64,000 bases of DNA from Cupriavidus pauculus (GCF_008801835.1 NZ_VZOW01000024.1:1-64000), one strand, 5' to 3'. Shown: positions 1-9,148, counted from the first letter of the stretch. Made by a program: numbers and translations. Notes: a model not told the origin generated them from the letters alone.

Positions 1-186
1 TGGTGCGTACCGCATGTGGCCCGCATCAAGCCGGATGCGACGCGGTACTTCAAGGAAGGCGACGTGATGCCGCCGCTGGTTTATGAAGACCCGCGACCGA
101 TCCCCGGTCTTGACCGGTTACTTGGCAAGCGCCAGCGCATATCGGATGTCGGCTGGCAATTGATCTCCTACGACGTCGATGCCTGA
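1..186 (+). CDS. C-terminal fragment of a T6SS-associated protein
   Basis: An open frame runs in from the left edge and ends at TGA 184-186, giving the last 61 residues of a protein (WCVPHVARIKPDAT... to ...QLISYDVDA). It lies 36 bp before two further genes of the same strand, the second of which is TssM-like, so it probably belongs to a type VI secretion locus. From memory the tail resembles DUF2875-type proteins (Tla3-like lipase adaptors), but the fragment is too short to be sure. The start and most of the domain content lie outside the window. Confidence 0.55.
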   Translation, partial: WCVPHVARIKPDATRYFKEGDVMPPLVYEDPRPIPGLDRLLGKRQRISDVGWQLISYDVDA

Positions 187-222
187 CCGGCCGGCGATTC
201 CATGCACTCACCGATCCACTGA

Positions 223-1416
223 ATGTCCTGGCCAGTTCCGAAGCTATGCGCAATCAAGCGCCCCGAGCCATTCCCGTTGCGTGTCTGGCTTCCCGTTTCG
301 CTTACGTTCGCGGCAGCATCGGCAGCGCTGGTGCTCAGATTCTGGCCTGCAGGCAAAGCGACGCAAGACATGCTTTTCTGGGGAGAACTGGTCGGGGTGC
401 CGATTATCGTGGCCTGCCTTGTACTCGGCTGGAAATTAATTCCATGGCAGCGCGAGCAACTCTTGGCCGAGGAGGTGGAGCGTGAACACGCGCGTATCAA
501 ATCGCTTTGGAGTACGTGGTCGCGTCGGCACCTCGTCATACGGCACGTCGCGACATTTTTACCGGTGAAGGAGAGCGCAATCGAGCTGGGCAGAATGGGT
601 ACTGAACTGCCTGTGAATCTGCAGCGAGCGGTGGGCTTTGCATGGCTGAAGCCCGATACGGATGAATCGCGTTTTATGCGCATCCTTTGTCTCATCGCGG
701 ATCGATTCCGGCCTGCGCTCGAGGGGTTGTCGGCAGTCCATGTCGTGCTTCTTCTCGATACTTTTGATAGCACGGCAGTGGATTTGGGAACGGCCGATGC
801 AGCAAAGGTGTTCACCAGTGCGATGCCAGGGATTGATGTCAGTGTGGAGGCCGCGAAGGCGGCTGATTGCGCGGAATGGATCACTGAGCAGGTTGACACC
901 ATTGATGGTATCGCCCGCCTGATGGTGGCCATACAGCTATGGGATGCGGGCGATGCGCCTGGCAACTTCAGCGAGGGTGCCGTGGGGATCCTTATCGAGC
1001 CTTCTGCGCATGCCACAAAGCCGGTGAGACAGGTTGCGCCGGAGGCCGGCTCCATTCTTCGTCCCATGATCACAGGCAGCGATATGTTGAACGAGGACCT
1101 CGCGCAACTCGTTGCCGTGCAACTCGAAGGCAACCGGCTCACGCATCTCTGGTTTTCAGGGTGCGGTGAGGAAACCGCCGTCATCACGTCAACGCTTCAC
1201 CAGCTTGCGCCGGATCAGCGAGTCGATCGTCAGCTAGACCATATGATCGGCTTGCCGGGGCCAGTCAGCGGCTGGATCGCACTTGGCACGGCACTAGAAG
1301 CAGCAACCGAAGCGGCCGGCTCGCATTTGGTTGCCTGGAAAGAGAGGGCTAACGAGACGATCCAGCTGTGCGTGGTGACTGGAACACCAGCGCATGAATC
1401 GGGCAAGGAAGCATAA
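223..1416 (+). CDS. Inner-membrane protein of a T6SS accessory module
   Basis: The 397-residue protein has two hydrophobic segments near its N terminus (about residues 20-42 and 52-68), then a soluble domain of about 320 residues without a motif I recognise. Its last 23 bp overlap the TssM-like gene that follows, so the two are translationally coupled and probably work in the same envelope complex. In Burkholderiaceae, unnamed membrane proteins of this kind sit between T6SS lipase-adaptor genes and a second TssM/IcmF copy. The function is unknown. The start at 223 has no strong ribosome binding site, so a start slightly downstream is possible. Confidence 0.6.
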   Translation: MSWPVPKLCAIKRPEPFPLRVWLPVSLTFAAASAALVLRFWPAGKATQDMLFWGELVGVPIIVACLVLGWKLIPWQREQLLAEEVEREHARIKSLWSTWSRRHLVIRHVATFLPVKESAIELGRMGTELPVNLQRAVGFAWLKPDTDESRFMRILCLIADRFRPALEGLSAVHVVLLLDTFDSTAVDLGTADAAKVFTSAMPGIDVSVEAAKAADCAEWITEQVDTIDGIARLMVAIQLWDAGDAPGNFSEGAVGILIEPSAHATKPVRQVAPEAGSILRPMITGSDMLNEDLAQLVAVQLEGNRLTHLWFSGCGEETAVITSTLHQLAPDQRVDRQLDHMIGLPGPVSGWIALGTALEAATEAAGSHLVAWKERANETIQLCVVTGTPAHESGKEA

Positions 1417-4400
1417 ATTGAAAAATTACGTGTTGGGTCGCTGGCTGGTCTTGATTGGCGCCTTGGGGGCTCTGATTGCCTTTGTCTTTTGGACAGTGAG
1501 CTTGCAAGATCTGCAGAACTGGTTTGCCCAGTACGGCCTGCAATTGGGTGCCGTGATGCTTATCGTCACGGCTTTGCTTGTCGTTGAACTCCCCGGGCGG
1601 CGACAAACACGGCTCGCCATGCAGGATGCCTCCAAGGAGCAGGGCCTGGAGCCGCCCGAGGCTAAGGACAAGGCTGTTTTTGCGGCAATGTCCGCGCAAG
1701 CCGCCGAGCTGGAAGGCTTGAGCAATCTGCGCGCCGTACTGCGGGCCGATTTCGGTTGGCGCTGGCGCCACAAATTGCCTTGGTTGATGCTAAACGGCGA
1801 CAACGCTGCAATTGGCCGACTACTTCCAAATCTGAGGGAACAAGGGTGGTCGGTCAGCAACGGTGCCGTGTTGTTGTGGGGCCGATCGGGTGCCGACGGC
1901 CAACCCGACGCCGCGTGGCTCAAGCACGTATGCAAACTACGTCGCCGTCGACCAATTGACGCGGTCGTGCTCGTGACGGATGGCGACAAGGACCTGCCGA
2001 CACAGCGGCGGGGCACCGACGCACCTGGCATTCGCCTGGCGCGCATCGCCGAGATCTTGCGCTGGTCCGCCCCCATTTATGCGCTGGAAGTTGGACCGAC
2101 CAGCGCGTCATCCATCGGAGACGCCCCTGTAGTCTTTTGCGGTATGCCGGGGCATGCCAACGCCAGGTCTGTCGAGGCAGCGCTGCAAAACCAGCGTTGT
2201 GAACTATCGCGCCGCAGTCTGGCGCAATTGCCGCAGACTGGCCAAGAACGCTATCTCGGTAAGCTCTCCCAACGGTTGGACGACCGGAGCAAGGCGTTGG
2301 CGGAGTGGCTGGCTGGACTCGCAGGTGCTGCCCGCGGGCAACTGCTGGTTCGCGGAGTCGGTTTTGCTCCGGCGTTCGGGCTCGAGGGAAGCCAGGACGC
2401 CGACACCGATTTGCCGATCTGGCAATACCTGGCCGACGCTGCGCGCCGCCACCCCGGCCGCCACACCGCCTGGCATCCGCTGACGATCGGTGTCTGGCTT
2501 GCGCTGCTAGCGATCGGGCTATGGACTGCCGCCATGCTCATCTCAGGCCTGCGCAATGAGCACGACCTCCAATCCGCCCATCAAGCAGTCCACAACATTC
2601 AGTCAGCGCCCACCACCGCCGCGCGCCTCAAAGCCCTCGACACCCTCCAGCAGCAGATCCTGCGCTACGAGTACCGCGTCCAGCATCACGCGCCGCTCTT
2701 CACGCGGTTTGGGCTGAACCGTGACACGGAGGTGCTGGCCGCGCTGTGGAAGCCGTACGCCAAGGCCAGCCAGGACATCCTGGTGACGCCCGTGGCGCAA
2801 AACCTCGAATCCACGTTGGTCGATCTTTCGCAATTGCGGACGGATGGATTGAGCGAAGAGACCGCCAAGTGGGCGCTGGATGGCCGCGACACGCTCAAGG
2901 CTTACCTGATGCTGGCGCACCCGGAGCGGGTGGAGCCTGCGTTCCTATCGCAGAAATTGGCAGCGCACTGGTCCACCGATGCCAGGATCACCCCGGGCCA
3001 GAAGCAGGACCTGGCCGAGCGATTCGGGAAGTTCTACGCCGAACACCTCAAGGCCCATTCCGACTGGCGTATCGAGCCCCGCCCTGATCTGGTGGCCGGC
3101 GCGCGTCAGACGCTGCTGGCCGTTATCGGCGAGCGCAATGCTGTCGATACGGTCTACCAGAACGTCCTCGATGGCGCCGGCACCAAGTATGCCGATCAGA
3201 CGCTGGCATCGCTGACGGCCGGTACGGACTCGCGTGGCCTGCTGCGCGCTTCGGCGACCGTGCCGGGTGTCTTTACCCGACAGGCCTATGAGGGCTACGT
3301 AGAGGCCGCCATCGAGAAGGCCGCCAAGCGCCAGGACGTGGCAAATGACTGGGTGATCACCGATGGCAAGCCGCAGCCGGCCCAGCAGACGTCGAGCGCA
3401 TCGGCAACAGATTTCCGCAAGGCGCTGACCGAGCGGTATTTTGCCGACTACGCCGAGCACTGGCAGCAGTTCTTGAACGGGATGCAGTGGGAGCCGGCCG
3501 CGACGCTGCCCGGTGTCGTCGATCAACTCAAGCTGATGGCCGACGCGCGCCAGTCGCCGGTCATCGCGCTCATGAAGTCGCTCGCGTATCAGGGGGGCGC
3601 CGGCGCGCACAAGGATTCTCTGTCGGACACCCTGGTGGCCAAGGCGCAGGGGATTCTGGGTCGGAAGGACGAGGCCCCCGCAGCCATTAGGCCCGATCCG
3701 GCCGGCCCGCTCGCGGCAGCGTTTGGTCCGGTGCTGCGGCTGGTCGGGCAGGCCGGGCAGGGTGGTGGGAGTAGTGGTAGCACTGGCAGCAGCGACCTGA
3801 GCTTGCAGCGCTATCTCGACCGGATCACCGCAGTGCGTCTGCGCCTGCAGCAGTTGACCAACAGTGCGGACGCCGACATGCAGGCGCGGCAGATGGCCCA
3901 GTCGCTGTTCCAGGGTAAAGGATCGGATCTTGCCGACACGCAAGCCTATGGCCAGCTCATGGCAGCGAGCCTCGGCGCCGAATGGGCCGGCATGGGCGAC
4001 ACGCTGTTCGTGCACCCGATCGCCCAGGCACTGCAATCCGTCCTGCAACCGGCGCAGGCCAGCCTCAACGAGGCGTGGCGGCAGTCCATCGCACTGCCGT
4101 GGAACCGTGCATTTGCCAGCCGCTATCCCTTCGCCGACACGGCCAATGACGCATCGCTGCCCGAACTGGCGCGCCATATCCGTCCGCAGAGCGGTCTGAT
4201 CAATGCCTTTCTGATGGCCGAACTGGCCGGCGTGCTGGTGTTGCAGGGCGACCAATGGGTGCCCGTCGGCAGCGGCGCGCACGGGCTGGCCTTCGACCCG
4301 GCTTTCCTTCAGTTCATCAACACATTGCAGCGCGTGGGCGCCCATCTGCTGGTGCTAGGCGACCCCCAGTACCGCTTCGAACTCAAGCCGATTCCGACGC

Positions 4401-4930
4401 CGGGCCTGACCGACACCGTGCTGACGATCGATAACCAGACGCTGCACTACTACAACCAGCGCGAAACCTGGCAGTCCATGACATGGCCGGCAAACAACCT
4501 GCAAGCGCCGCGCACGCTGCTGCAATGGCAGTCCGAGACCGCCAGCACGAACAAAAGCTTTGAGACCGAAGGTGTCTGGGCCTGGATCCGCATGCTGGAG
4601 CATGCGCGGGTGACGCCTGTGGATAGCGCGACGGTCCAGCTCACATTCCAGGCCGCGCCCGACACTTTAGGTGCAGGCCAAGGCAAGAACGGCAATGAGT
4701 CGGCAGACGCGGTAGATCGTCCGGAGCATCCAGAAAACCTGCTGCCGCGCGCAGCCCAGCTTGCCGCACCGGCTGACATGCGATATCCGATCCGCTACCA
4801 GATGCGCGCGGCCGTTGGGCGCGGGCCGCTGGAAGCGCTGGAGCTGCGCAATCTGCGGATGCCGGAAAGGATCTTTGTGGGAAGGGAGCGGCTGGCTCTA
4901 GCCGGAACCACGGCGGCAATGCGCAAGTAA
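1394..4930 (+). CDS. TssM/IcmF-family type VI secretion protein (paralogue with degenerate P-loop)
   Basis: The 1178-residue protein has the TssM layout: two membrane helices near residues 12-32 and 48-66, a cytoplasmic region, a third helix near residues 361-383 and a long periplasmic part ending in an IcmF C-terminal-like domain (about 1000-1178). Length fits the family (about 1100-1300). TssM normally spans the inner membrane in the TssJLM complex. The place of the Walker A motif, near residue 128, reads LPWLMLNGDNAAIGRLL and lacks the usual GxxGxGK(S/T), so NTP binding is doubtful. A Gly/Ser-rich linker lies near residue 795. Being last in the locus beside accessory genes, it looks like a second, effector-associated TssM rather than the core copy. 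Confidence 0.75.
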   Translation: MNRARKHKLKNYVLGRWLVLIGALGALIAFVFWTVSLQDLQNWFAQYGLQLGAVMLIVTALLVVELPGRRQTRLAMQDASKEQGLEPPEAKDKAVFAAMSAQAAELEGLSNLRAVLRADFGWRWRHKLPWLMLNGDNAAIGRLLPNLREQGWSVSNGAVLLWGRSGADGQPDAAWLKHVCKLRRRRPIDAVVLVTDGDKDLPTQRRGTDAPGIRLARIAEILRWSAPIYALEVGPTSASSIGDAPVVFCGMPGHANARSVEAALQNQRCELSRRSLAQLPQTGQERYLGKLSQRLDDRSKALAEWLAGLAGAARGQLLVRGVGFAPAFGLEGSQDADTDLPIWQYLADAARRHPGRHTAWHPLTIGVWLALLAIGLWTAAMLISGLRNEHDLQSAHQAVHNIQSAPTTAARLKALDTLQQQILRYEYRVQHHAPLFTRFGLNRDTEVLAALWKPYAKASQDILVTPVAQNLESTLVDLSQLRTDGLSEETAKWALDGRDTLKAYLMLAHPERVEPAFLSQKLAAHWSTDARITPGQKQDLAERFGKFYAEHLKAHSDWRIEPRPDLVAGARQTLLAVIGERNAVDTVYQNVLDGAGTKYADQTLASLTAGTDSRGLLRASATVPGVFTRQAYEGYVEAAIEKAAKRQDVANDWVITDGKPQPAQQTSSASATDFRKALTERYFADYAEHWQQFLNGMQWEPAATLPGVVDQLKLMADARQSPVIALMKSLAYQGGAGAHKDSLSDTLVAKAQGILGRKDEAPAAIRPDPAGPLAAAFGPVLRLVGQAGQGGGSSGSTGSSDLSLQRYLDRITAVRLRLQQLTNSADADMQARQMAQSLFQGKGSDLADTQAYGQLMAASLGAEWAGMGDTLFVHPIAQALQSVLQPAQASLNEAWRQSIALPWNRAFASRYPFADTANDASLPELARHIRPQSGLINAFLMAELAGVLVLQGDQWVPVGSGAHGLAFDPAFLQFINTLQRVGAHLLVLGDPQYRFELKPIPTPGLTDTVLTIDNQTLHYYNQRETWQSMTWPANNLQAPRTLLQWQSETASTNKSFETEGVWAWIRMLEHARVTPVDSATVQLTFQAAPDTLGAGQGKNGNESADAVDRPEHPENLLPRAAQLAAPADMRYPIRYQMRAAVGRGPLEALELRNLRMPERIFVGRERLALAGTTAAMRK

Positions 4931-5148
4931 TCGCAATGAATTCAAATACAGCAGCGATTTTAAGTGCATCAAGATGCACAAATAGTAGCTAACGATCCGT
5001 CTCGCATTGAAGAGCGCTTGGTACGTGGCTTCTCACGCCCGCTGTTGCGCGATTGCATACGCACTATTACCTAATGCTGCAATGCGACAAAGCGTCTGCT
5101 ACAATTCGGGAAAACCCCATAAGGGTTATCCCTGAAAGGAAGGACGCC

Positions 5149-5334
5149 ATGAACACCCAATCCGATATCAAGCTGACCGATCAACTCGAACGCGACCTGA
5201 TCGAGCGCGAACTGGGCACGCAAAGCCTGGGTTTTGCTAACGATGTGAAGCGCGTCATCGCCGCCGTGCAGAACGTTTTCACCCGTCTGCAGAACGAAGC
5301 GCGCAAGGCCAAGGTGGTCTACGCCAACGGCTGA
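5149..5334 (+). CDS. Small conserved hypothetical protein (61 aa)
   Basis: A 61-residue charged, probably helical protein with no signal peptide or membrane segment. ATG 5149 is preceded by a good ribosome binding site (AAAGGAAGG, about 5135-5143), which is why I prefer it to the in-frame start at 5053. A -10-like TACAAT at 5100-5105 suggests its own promoter. It is monocistronic: a strong terminator follows 51 bp after the stop. I do not recognise the family. Strong expression signals on a tiny cytoplasmic protein would fit a stress or phasin-like accessory role, but this is a guess. Confidence 0.7.
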   Translation: MNTQSDIKLTDQLERDLIERELGTQSLGFANDVKRVIAAVQNVFTRLQNEARKAKVVYANG

Positions 5335-5385
5335 TCGGCCCAGGCAGACAAAAACGGGCGGCTCCACTTGCGCCCGCAAGCATTG

Positions 5386-5436
5386 AAAAACCGGCCGCCG
5401 CACACCGAATCCAGGTGTGCGGCGGCCGGTTTTTTT
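5386..5436. terminator. Bidirectional rho-independent terminator
   Basis: A perfect 17-bp stem (5390-5406 pairs with 5414-5430) with a 7-nt loop is preceded by AAAAA and followed by a run of T. It can therefore end the small gene at 5149 (+) and the convergent DUF427 gene (-). Confidence 0.9.
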
Positions 5437-5469
5437 GCGTGGCCTTTTTGGGCTGTCTTGCGTTGCCCG

Positions 5470-5847
5470 TTATTCGCGGATTTCGATGCCGTCCACGCGA
5501 TCCGGGTAGAACGCGACGAAACCGGCGATTTCGGCCACCGCGTCGTGCGGGTGTTCGTAAGTCCAGACTGCATTGTCGGCGCGCGCGCCGGCAGCGGAGA
5601 TGCTGAAATAGGCGGCGTCGCCCTTGTACGGACAGTAGCTGCTGTGGGTGGTGCGGGACAACTGTGTCATATCGACGTCAGCCCGCGGGATGTACTGCAC
5701 GGGCGGATACGACGCTTCCTTCAGTGTCAGCGCACGTCGGCTGTCGGCAATGACGCGGCCGCCTGCCGTGACCACCACGCGGCCAGGCTGTGGGGCGATC
5801 GAAATGGGATGGTCGTTGCCGGGAATCTTGACGGGCTTGTTTGTCAT
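5470..5847 (-). CDS. DUF427 family protein
   Basis: The 125-residue protein starts MTNKPVKIPG at 5847. It matches the DUF427 fold: a small beta-rich domain with the conserved YCPYKGDAAYFS segment near residue 80 and a WTYEHP motif near 100, both typical of the family. The biochemical role of DUF427 proteins is not established. An open frame reaches upstream to 6024, but that extension is low-complexity and unlike the family, so I take 5847. It is monocistronic and shares the terminator at 5386-5436 with the convergent small gene. Confidence 0.85.
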   Translation of the reverse strand: MTNKPVKIPGNDHPISIAPQPGRVVVTAGGRVIADSRRALTLKEASYPPVQYIPRADVDMTQLSRTTHSSYCPYKGDAAYFSISAAGARADNAVWTYEHPHDAVAEIAGFVAFYPDRVDGIEIRE

Positions 5848-6090
5848 GATGGACCTCGGTTTGGCACGCAAAGTCGAAAAAAACCAGGCGCGGCAATCTG
5901 CCGCGCCCCGCGCCGACGGAATGTGCGGACGAACAATTTGCCGTTCGCGCCAGCGCCAATCATGAAAAAACCGCCACGGAGGGTGACGTGAGACCAAGGG
6001 GAGAGAGAGCCCCGGTCCTGCCAAGCACGATAGCGGTTATCGTCATTGCAAAAAAGGGCGCCAGCGGAACACACTTTTCGGCCCCATAAA

Positions 6091-6119
6091 ACAATAGCCC
6101 CGAATGACGGGGCTATTTG
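6091..6119 (-). terminator. Terminator of the GntR gene
   Basis: A 10-bp stem (AATAGCCCCG 6093-6102 with 6108-6117) and a 5-nt loop; on the minus strand it is followed by TGTTTTATG. It sits 40 bp past the stop of the gene at 6159. Most of the 311 bp between 5848 and 6158 holds nothing else that I can see. Confidence 0.8.
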
Positions 6120-6158
6120 TCGTGCATATCGGCGCGGGGCGGCCGTGTTTGCGTCCGC

Positions 6159-6848
6159 TTACATGCCCGACTGTTCCTCGATCCACAGCGACAACCGCAC
6201 TTTGTACGCCTGCTGGATATGGCGACGCGCGATCTGTTCCGCCTGTTCCGGATTGCGGGCTTCCAATGCTTCGACCAGCGACATGTGTTCCTCGTACGAT
6301 CCGCGCGCGCGACCCGGTACCGCCAGCGTCGAGCGGCCAAGCAACGCCATCGATTCGTGCAGCGAGCGCAGCGTTTTCAACAGATATCGATTGTGCGCGC
6401 AGCGATGCAGCGTCTCGTGGAACAGCCGGTTGTTCATTGCCAGCCGGTCGGGATCATCGGCAAAAGAGAGGTCGCGCTCGACAATATCGCGCAGCAGCGA
6501 GATTTCCACGTCGGTTGCATGGCGCGCCGCCAGCGCCGCGGCGGTGGATTCCAGCACCTCACGCATCACGTACAACTCGCTGACCATGCTCGCGTCCAGC
6601 CGGGTCACCATCATGCCGCGATTTGGCTCGTTGACGACCAGGCCTTCGGACTCCAGGCGCGACAGTGCCTCGCGAACCGGCGTACGGGACAAGCCGAGCG
6701 ATTCCGCCAGTTCGACTTCACGCAGGCGCGTGCCCGGCGGCAGCTGGCCGGCCTGAATCGCCGCGCGCAACTGTTGATAGGCCCGTTCCGAACGTGGCAG
6801 GGAGGCACTCTGATCACCGTCGGTGCCGGCGAGGTCCGTGGGAAGCAT
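6159..6848 (-). CDS. GntR family regulator (FadR/FCD subfamily)
   Basis: The 229-residue protein has an N-terminal winged helix (about residues 20-85, with LAESLGLSRTPVREALSRLE, the GntR signature) and a C-terminal all-helical FCD domain (about 90-215) that normally binds a small organic acid and a metal. The expected FCD metal Asp before the FH pair appears as Asn (NNRLFHETL). I take the start as MLPTDLAG; a 13-residue longer version starts at 6887, and neither has a convincing ribosome binding site. It is divergent from nothing obvious and followed by its own terminator. The target is unknown. It is a second, less likely candidate for the regulator of the 15-bp motif regulon. Confidence 0.85.
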   Translation of the reverse strand: MLPTDLAGTDGDQSASLPRSERAYQQLRAAIQAGQLPPGTRLREVELAESLGLSRTPVREALSRLESEGLVVNEPNRGMMVTRLDASMVSELYVMREVLESTAAALAARHATDVEISLLRDIVERDLSFADDPDRLAMNNRLFHETLHRCAHNRYLLKTLRSLHESMALLGRSTLAVPGRARGSYEEHMSLVEALEARNPEQAEQIARRHIQQAYKVRLSLWIEEQSGM

Positions 6849-6917
6849 GAAAACGTGATGTAGGGATGACAGCAGGACAGCCATCATACCGCGTCGCGCA
6901 TCCGCCTCACTAGTGTG

Positions 6918-7673
6918 CTAGGTCGACGATGTGCTGTCCCGGGCCTTTGCGCGTCGCCGCCGCGCCAGCATGTTCAACCCTTCCACTGCCGTCGAAAACG
7001 CCATGGCCGTGTAGATGTAACCCTTGGGCACATGGTGGCCGAGCCCGTCGGCGATCAGTGTCATGCCGATCATGATCAGGAACGCCAGCGCCAGCATGAC
7101 GATGGTGGGATTTTTGTTGATGAAATTGGCCAGAGGGCCGGCTGCTACCAGCATCACGGTCACGGCGGCGATCACGGCGACGAACATGATCGGCACGTGA
7201 TCGGTCATGCCGACGGCGGTGATGATGCTGTCGATCGAGAACACCAGGTCCAGCACCAGGATCTGGCCGATTGCGGCGGCAAAGCCCGGCACGGCGCGCG
7301 CCAGCGCGGCGCCCTCGTGTTCCGGTTCCGGCGCCACGTGCTGATGGATCTCGCGCGTGGCCTTCCAGACCAGAAACACGCCGCCAGCGATCAGGATCAT
7401 GTCGCGCCACGAAAAGCCCTTGCCGAACACCGTGAAGACCGGTTCGGTCAGGGCCACGATGATCGCGATCGTCGCCAGCAGGCCCAGACGCAGGATCAGC
7501 GCCAGGCCGATGCCGATGCGGCGTGCTTTCTCGCGCGTCTCTTCGGGCAGCTTGTTGGTCAGAATCGAAATGAAGATCAGGTTGTCGATGCCGAGCACGA
7601 TCTCCATGGCGACCAAAGTGGCCAGTGCGGCCCAGGCGGCCGGATCGCGCGCCAGTTCAAGCAGCGTTTGCAT
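6918..7673 (-). CDS. TerC family integral membrane protein
   Basis: The 251-residue protein has seven or more hydrophobic segments and the TerC signatures: GIDNLIFISIL near residue 30 and DLVFSIDSIITAVG near residue 145, each with the acidic residue that marks the family. TerC proteins are linked to tellurite resistance, metal homeostasis and metalation of exported proteins. The start MQTLLELA at 7673 has a GGAG upstream; a frame reaching to 7904 is spurious. The C terminus is Arg-rich (RRRRAKARD). A copy of the oxalate-type operator lies 177 bp upstream, and is oriented toward this gene, but it more probably serves the divergent gene at 7903. Confidence 0.9.
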   Translation of the reverse strand: MQTLLELARDPAAWAALATLVAMEIVLGIDNLIFISILTNKLPEETREKARRIGIGLALILRLGLLATIAIIVALTEPVFTVFGKGFSWRDMILIAGGVFLVWKATREIHQHVAPEPEHEGAALARAVPGFAAAIGQILVLDLVFSIDSIITAVGMTDHVPIMFVAVIAAVTVMLVAAGPLANFINKNPTIVMLALAFLIMIGMTLIADGLGHHVPKGYIYTAMAFSTAVEGLNMLARRRRAKARDSTSST

Positions 7674-7850
7674 GCGGACTCCAGGCTCCGAAACGTTCGT
7701 GGATGGGGGCCGAAGAGGGCCCACGTGGCGACGACAAGCGGACGACGGGAGACATGGTAGCGCACAGCACGGCACCCACGAAGCCAATACAGCACCAAAA
7801 AGGCGACCCGCTGCAATAAGTGGGTTGTGGAACCGTGAGAGTGAAATATA

Positions 7851-7865
7851 GTATGTGATATACCA
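7851..7865 (+). promoter_or_regulatory. Regulon operator, copy 1
   Basis: GTATGTGATATACCA, the 15-bp motif seen seven times in this window. It contains the 10-bp palindrome form TGRTATAYCA. It lies 37 bp before the start of the ketopantoate-reductase-like gene at 7903 and in the divergent gap to the TerC gene. Confidence 0.75.
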
Positions 7866-7902
7866 ATATATCCGTATCAAAAACCATCGAGGAGACAACC
7901 CC

Positions 7903-8919
7903 ATGAAGATTTGTATCTACGGTGCCGGCGCGATCGGCGGTTATATGGGCGCACAGTTGGCGCTGGCCGGCGCCGATGTCAGTTTCATCGCACGCGGCCC
8001 CCATCTTGCGGCCATGCAGGCCAACGGCGTCCGACTGCAGATCGAAGGCGAGGAGCGTGTGGCCAAGGTGCGCTGTACCAACGATCCGCGCGAACTCGGT
8101 CCGCAGGACTACGTATTCATTACGCTCAAGGCCCATCAGGTGCCGGGCGTAGTTGGCTCCATGCAAGCTTTGCTAGGACCGGACACCGCGGTGGTCACCG
8201 GCGTCAACGGCATTCCCTATTGGTATTTCCACGAGCACGGCGGCGAGTTTGCCGGCCGCACGCTGGAAAGCGTTGATCCCGGTGGCACGCAATGGCGGGG
8301 CCTGGGCCCGGATCGCGCCATCGGCTGCGTGCTTTACCCGGCCGCCGAAATCGTGGCGCCCGGCGTGATCAAGCACGTATATGGCAAGAAGTTTCCGATC
8401 GGAGAGCCGGACGGCAGCCGCTCCGAACGCGTCGTGCGCCTTTCGGAATGGATGGTCAAGGCCGATATGGATGCGCCGGTACGCGACAACATCCGCGATG
8501 AAATCTGGCTCAAGCTGTGGGGCAATCTCTGCTTCAATCCGATCAGCGCGCTGACGCATGCCACGCTCGATGTCATCACGTCCGATCCCGCCACGCGCGC
8601 GCTGTCCAGGCAGATGATGCTGGAGGCGAAGGCGATTGCCGAACGATTCGGCGTGCACTTTCGCGTCGACGTGGAACGCCGCATCGATGGGGCCGGCTCG
8701 GTGGGGGCGCACAAGACGTCGATGCTGCAGGACCTGGAAGCGGGCAGGGCGATGGAAATCGATCCGCTGCTGACCGTGGTGCAGGAAATGGGCCGCATGA
8801 CTGGGCAGCCGACGCCGATGATCGACGCCGTGCTCGGACTGATCAAGCAGCGGGACCGCATGGCGCAGACGGCAGTGGCCGAACGCGCGCCCGACGCCAA
8901 GGTGGCGCGGGCGGCGTGA
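7903..8919 (+). CDS. Ketopantoate reductase (ApbA/PanE) family oxidoreductase; possible oxalyl-CoA reductase
   Basis: The 338-residue protein opens with a Rossmann NADP site (IYGAGAIGGYMGAQLA) and has the family C-terminal helical domain with NPISALTHATLD near residue 210 and a KTSMLQDLEAGR motif near residue 268. The start at 7903 follows GAGGAGAC, a strong ribosome binding site. Although the family is named for 2-dehydropantoate reduction (pantothenate pathway), the context is a C2-acid cluster. In Methylobacterium extorquens a paralogue called PanE2 reduces oxalyl-CoA to glyoxylate. The same job here would feed oxalate carbon to glycerate. That role is inferred from context only. An operator copy precedes it. 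Confidence 0.88.
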   Translation: MKICIYGAGAIGGYMGAQLALAGADVSFIARGPHLAAMQANGVRLQIEGEERVAKVRCTNDPRELGPQDYVFITLKAHQVPGVVGSMQALLGPDTAVVTGVNGIPYWYFHEHGGEFAGRTLESVDPGGTQWRGLGPDRAIGCVLYPAAEIVAPGVIKHVYGKKFPIGEPDGSRSERVVRLSEWMVKADMDAPVRDNIRDEIWLKLWGNLCFNPISALTHATLDVITSDPATRALSRQMMLEAKAIAERFGVHFRVDVERRIDGAGSVGAHKTSMLQDLEAGRAMEIDPLLTVVQEMGRMTGQPTPMIDAVLGLIKQRDRMAQTAVAERAPDAKVARAA

Positions 8920-8964
8920 AAGCAGCGGCCCGTGTGATGGCAGTCTTCGGCAGTCTGGTCATAG

Positions 8965-8979
8965 TGATATACCATATAC
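8965..8979 (-). promoter_or_regulatory. Regulon operator, copy 2
   Basis: On the plus strand TGATATACCATATAC; the core palindrome is intact, with one mismatch in the CATAC tail. It lies in the gap between the reductase gene and the GntR gene, 169 bp before the latter, which suggests autoregulation. Confidence 0.65.
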
Positions 8980-9148
8980 GAAAGGCCGGACGCGTCCCTT
9001 TATGATGGCAAGCGCGCGGCATGGCGCCAGATTGATGAGCAATTCGCATGGCGCCATGCCAAACTTAACGCAATGACGTTCATAAAAGGGTGTGTGCCGC
9101 CGGACGCCAGCTTGGCGTTCGGGGCGCCGGCCATTGACGAGTGCATTC

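Noticed and set aside
168..1187. 339-codon open frame on the minus strand
   Set aside because: Opposite the 397-residue membrane protein, which is coupled by overlap to the TssM-like gene; the minus product is Ser/Thr/Arg-rich without motif.
2945..4345. 466-codon open frame on the minus strand
   Set aside because: Shadow of the TssM-like gene; composition is typical of an antisense frame and there is no ribosome binding site.
6159..6848. GntR protein at 6159 as master regulator of the 15-bp motif
   Set aside because: It has no copy of the motif at its own promoter and is followed by a terminator, whereas the GntR gene at 9149 lies inside the cluster with a copy upstream. It is kept only as a second candidate.
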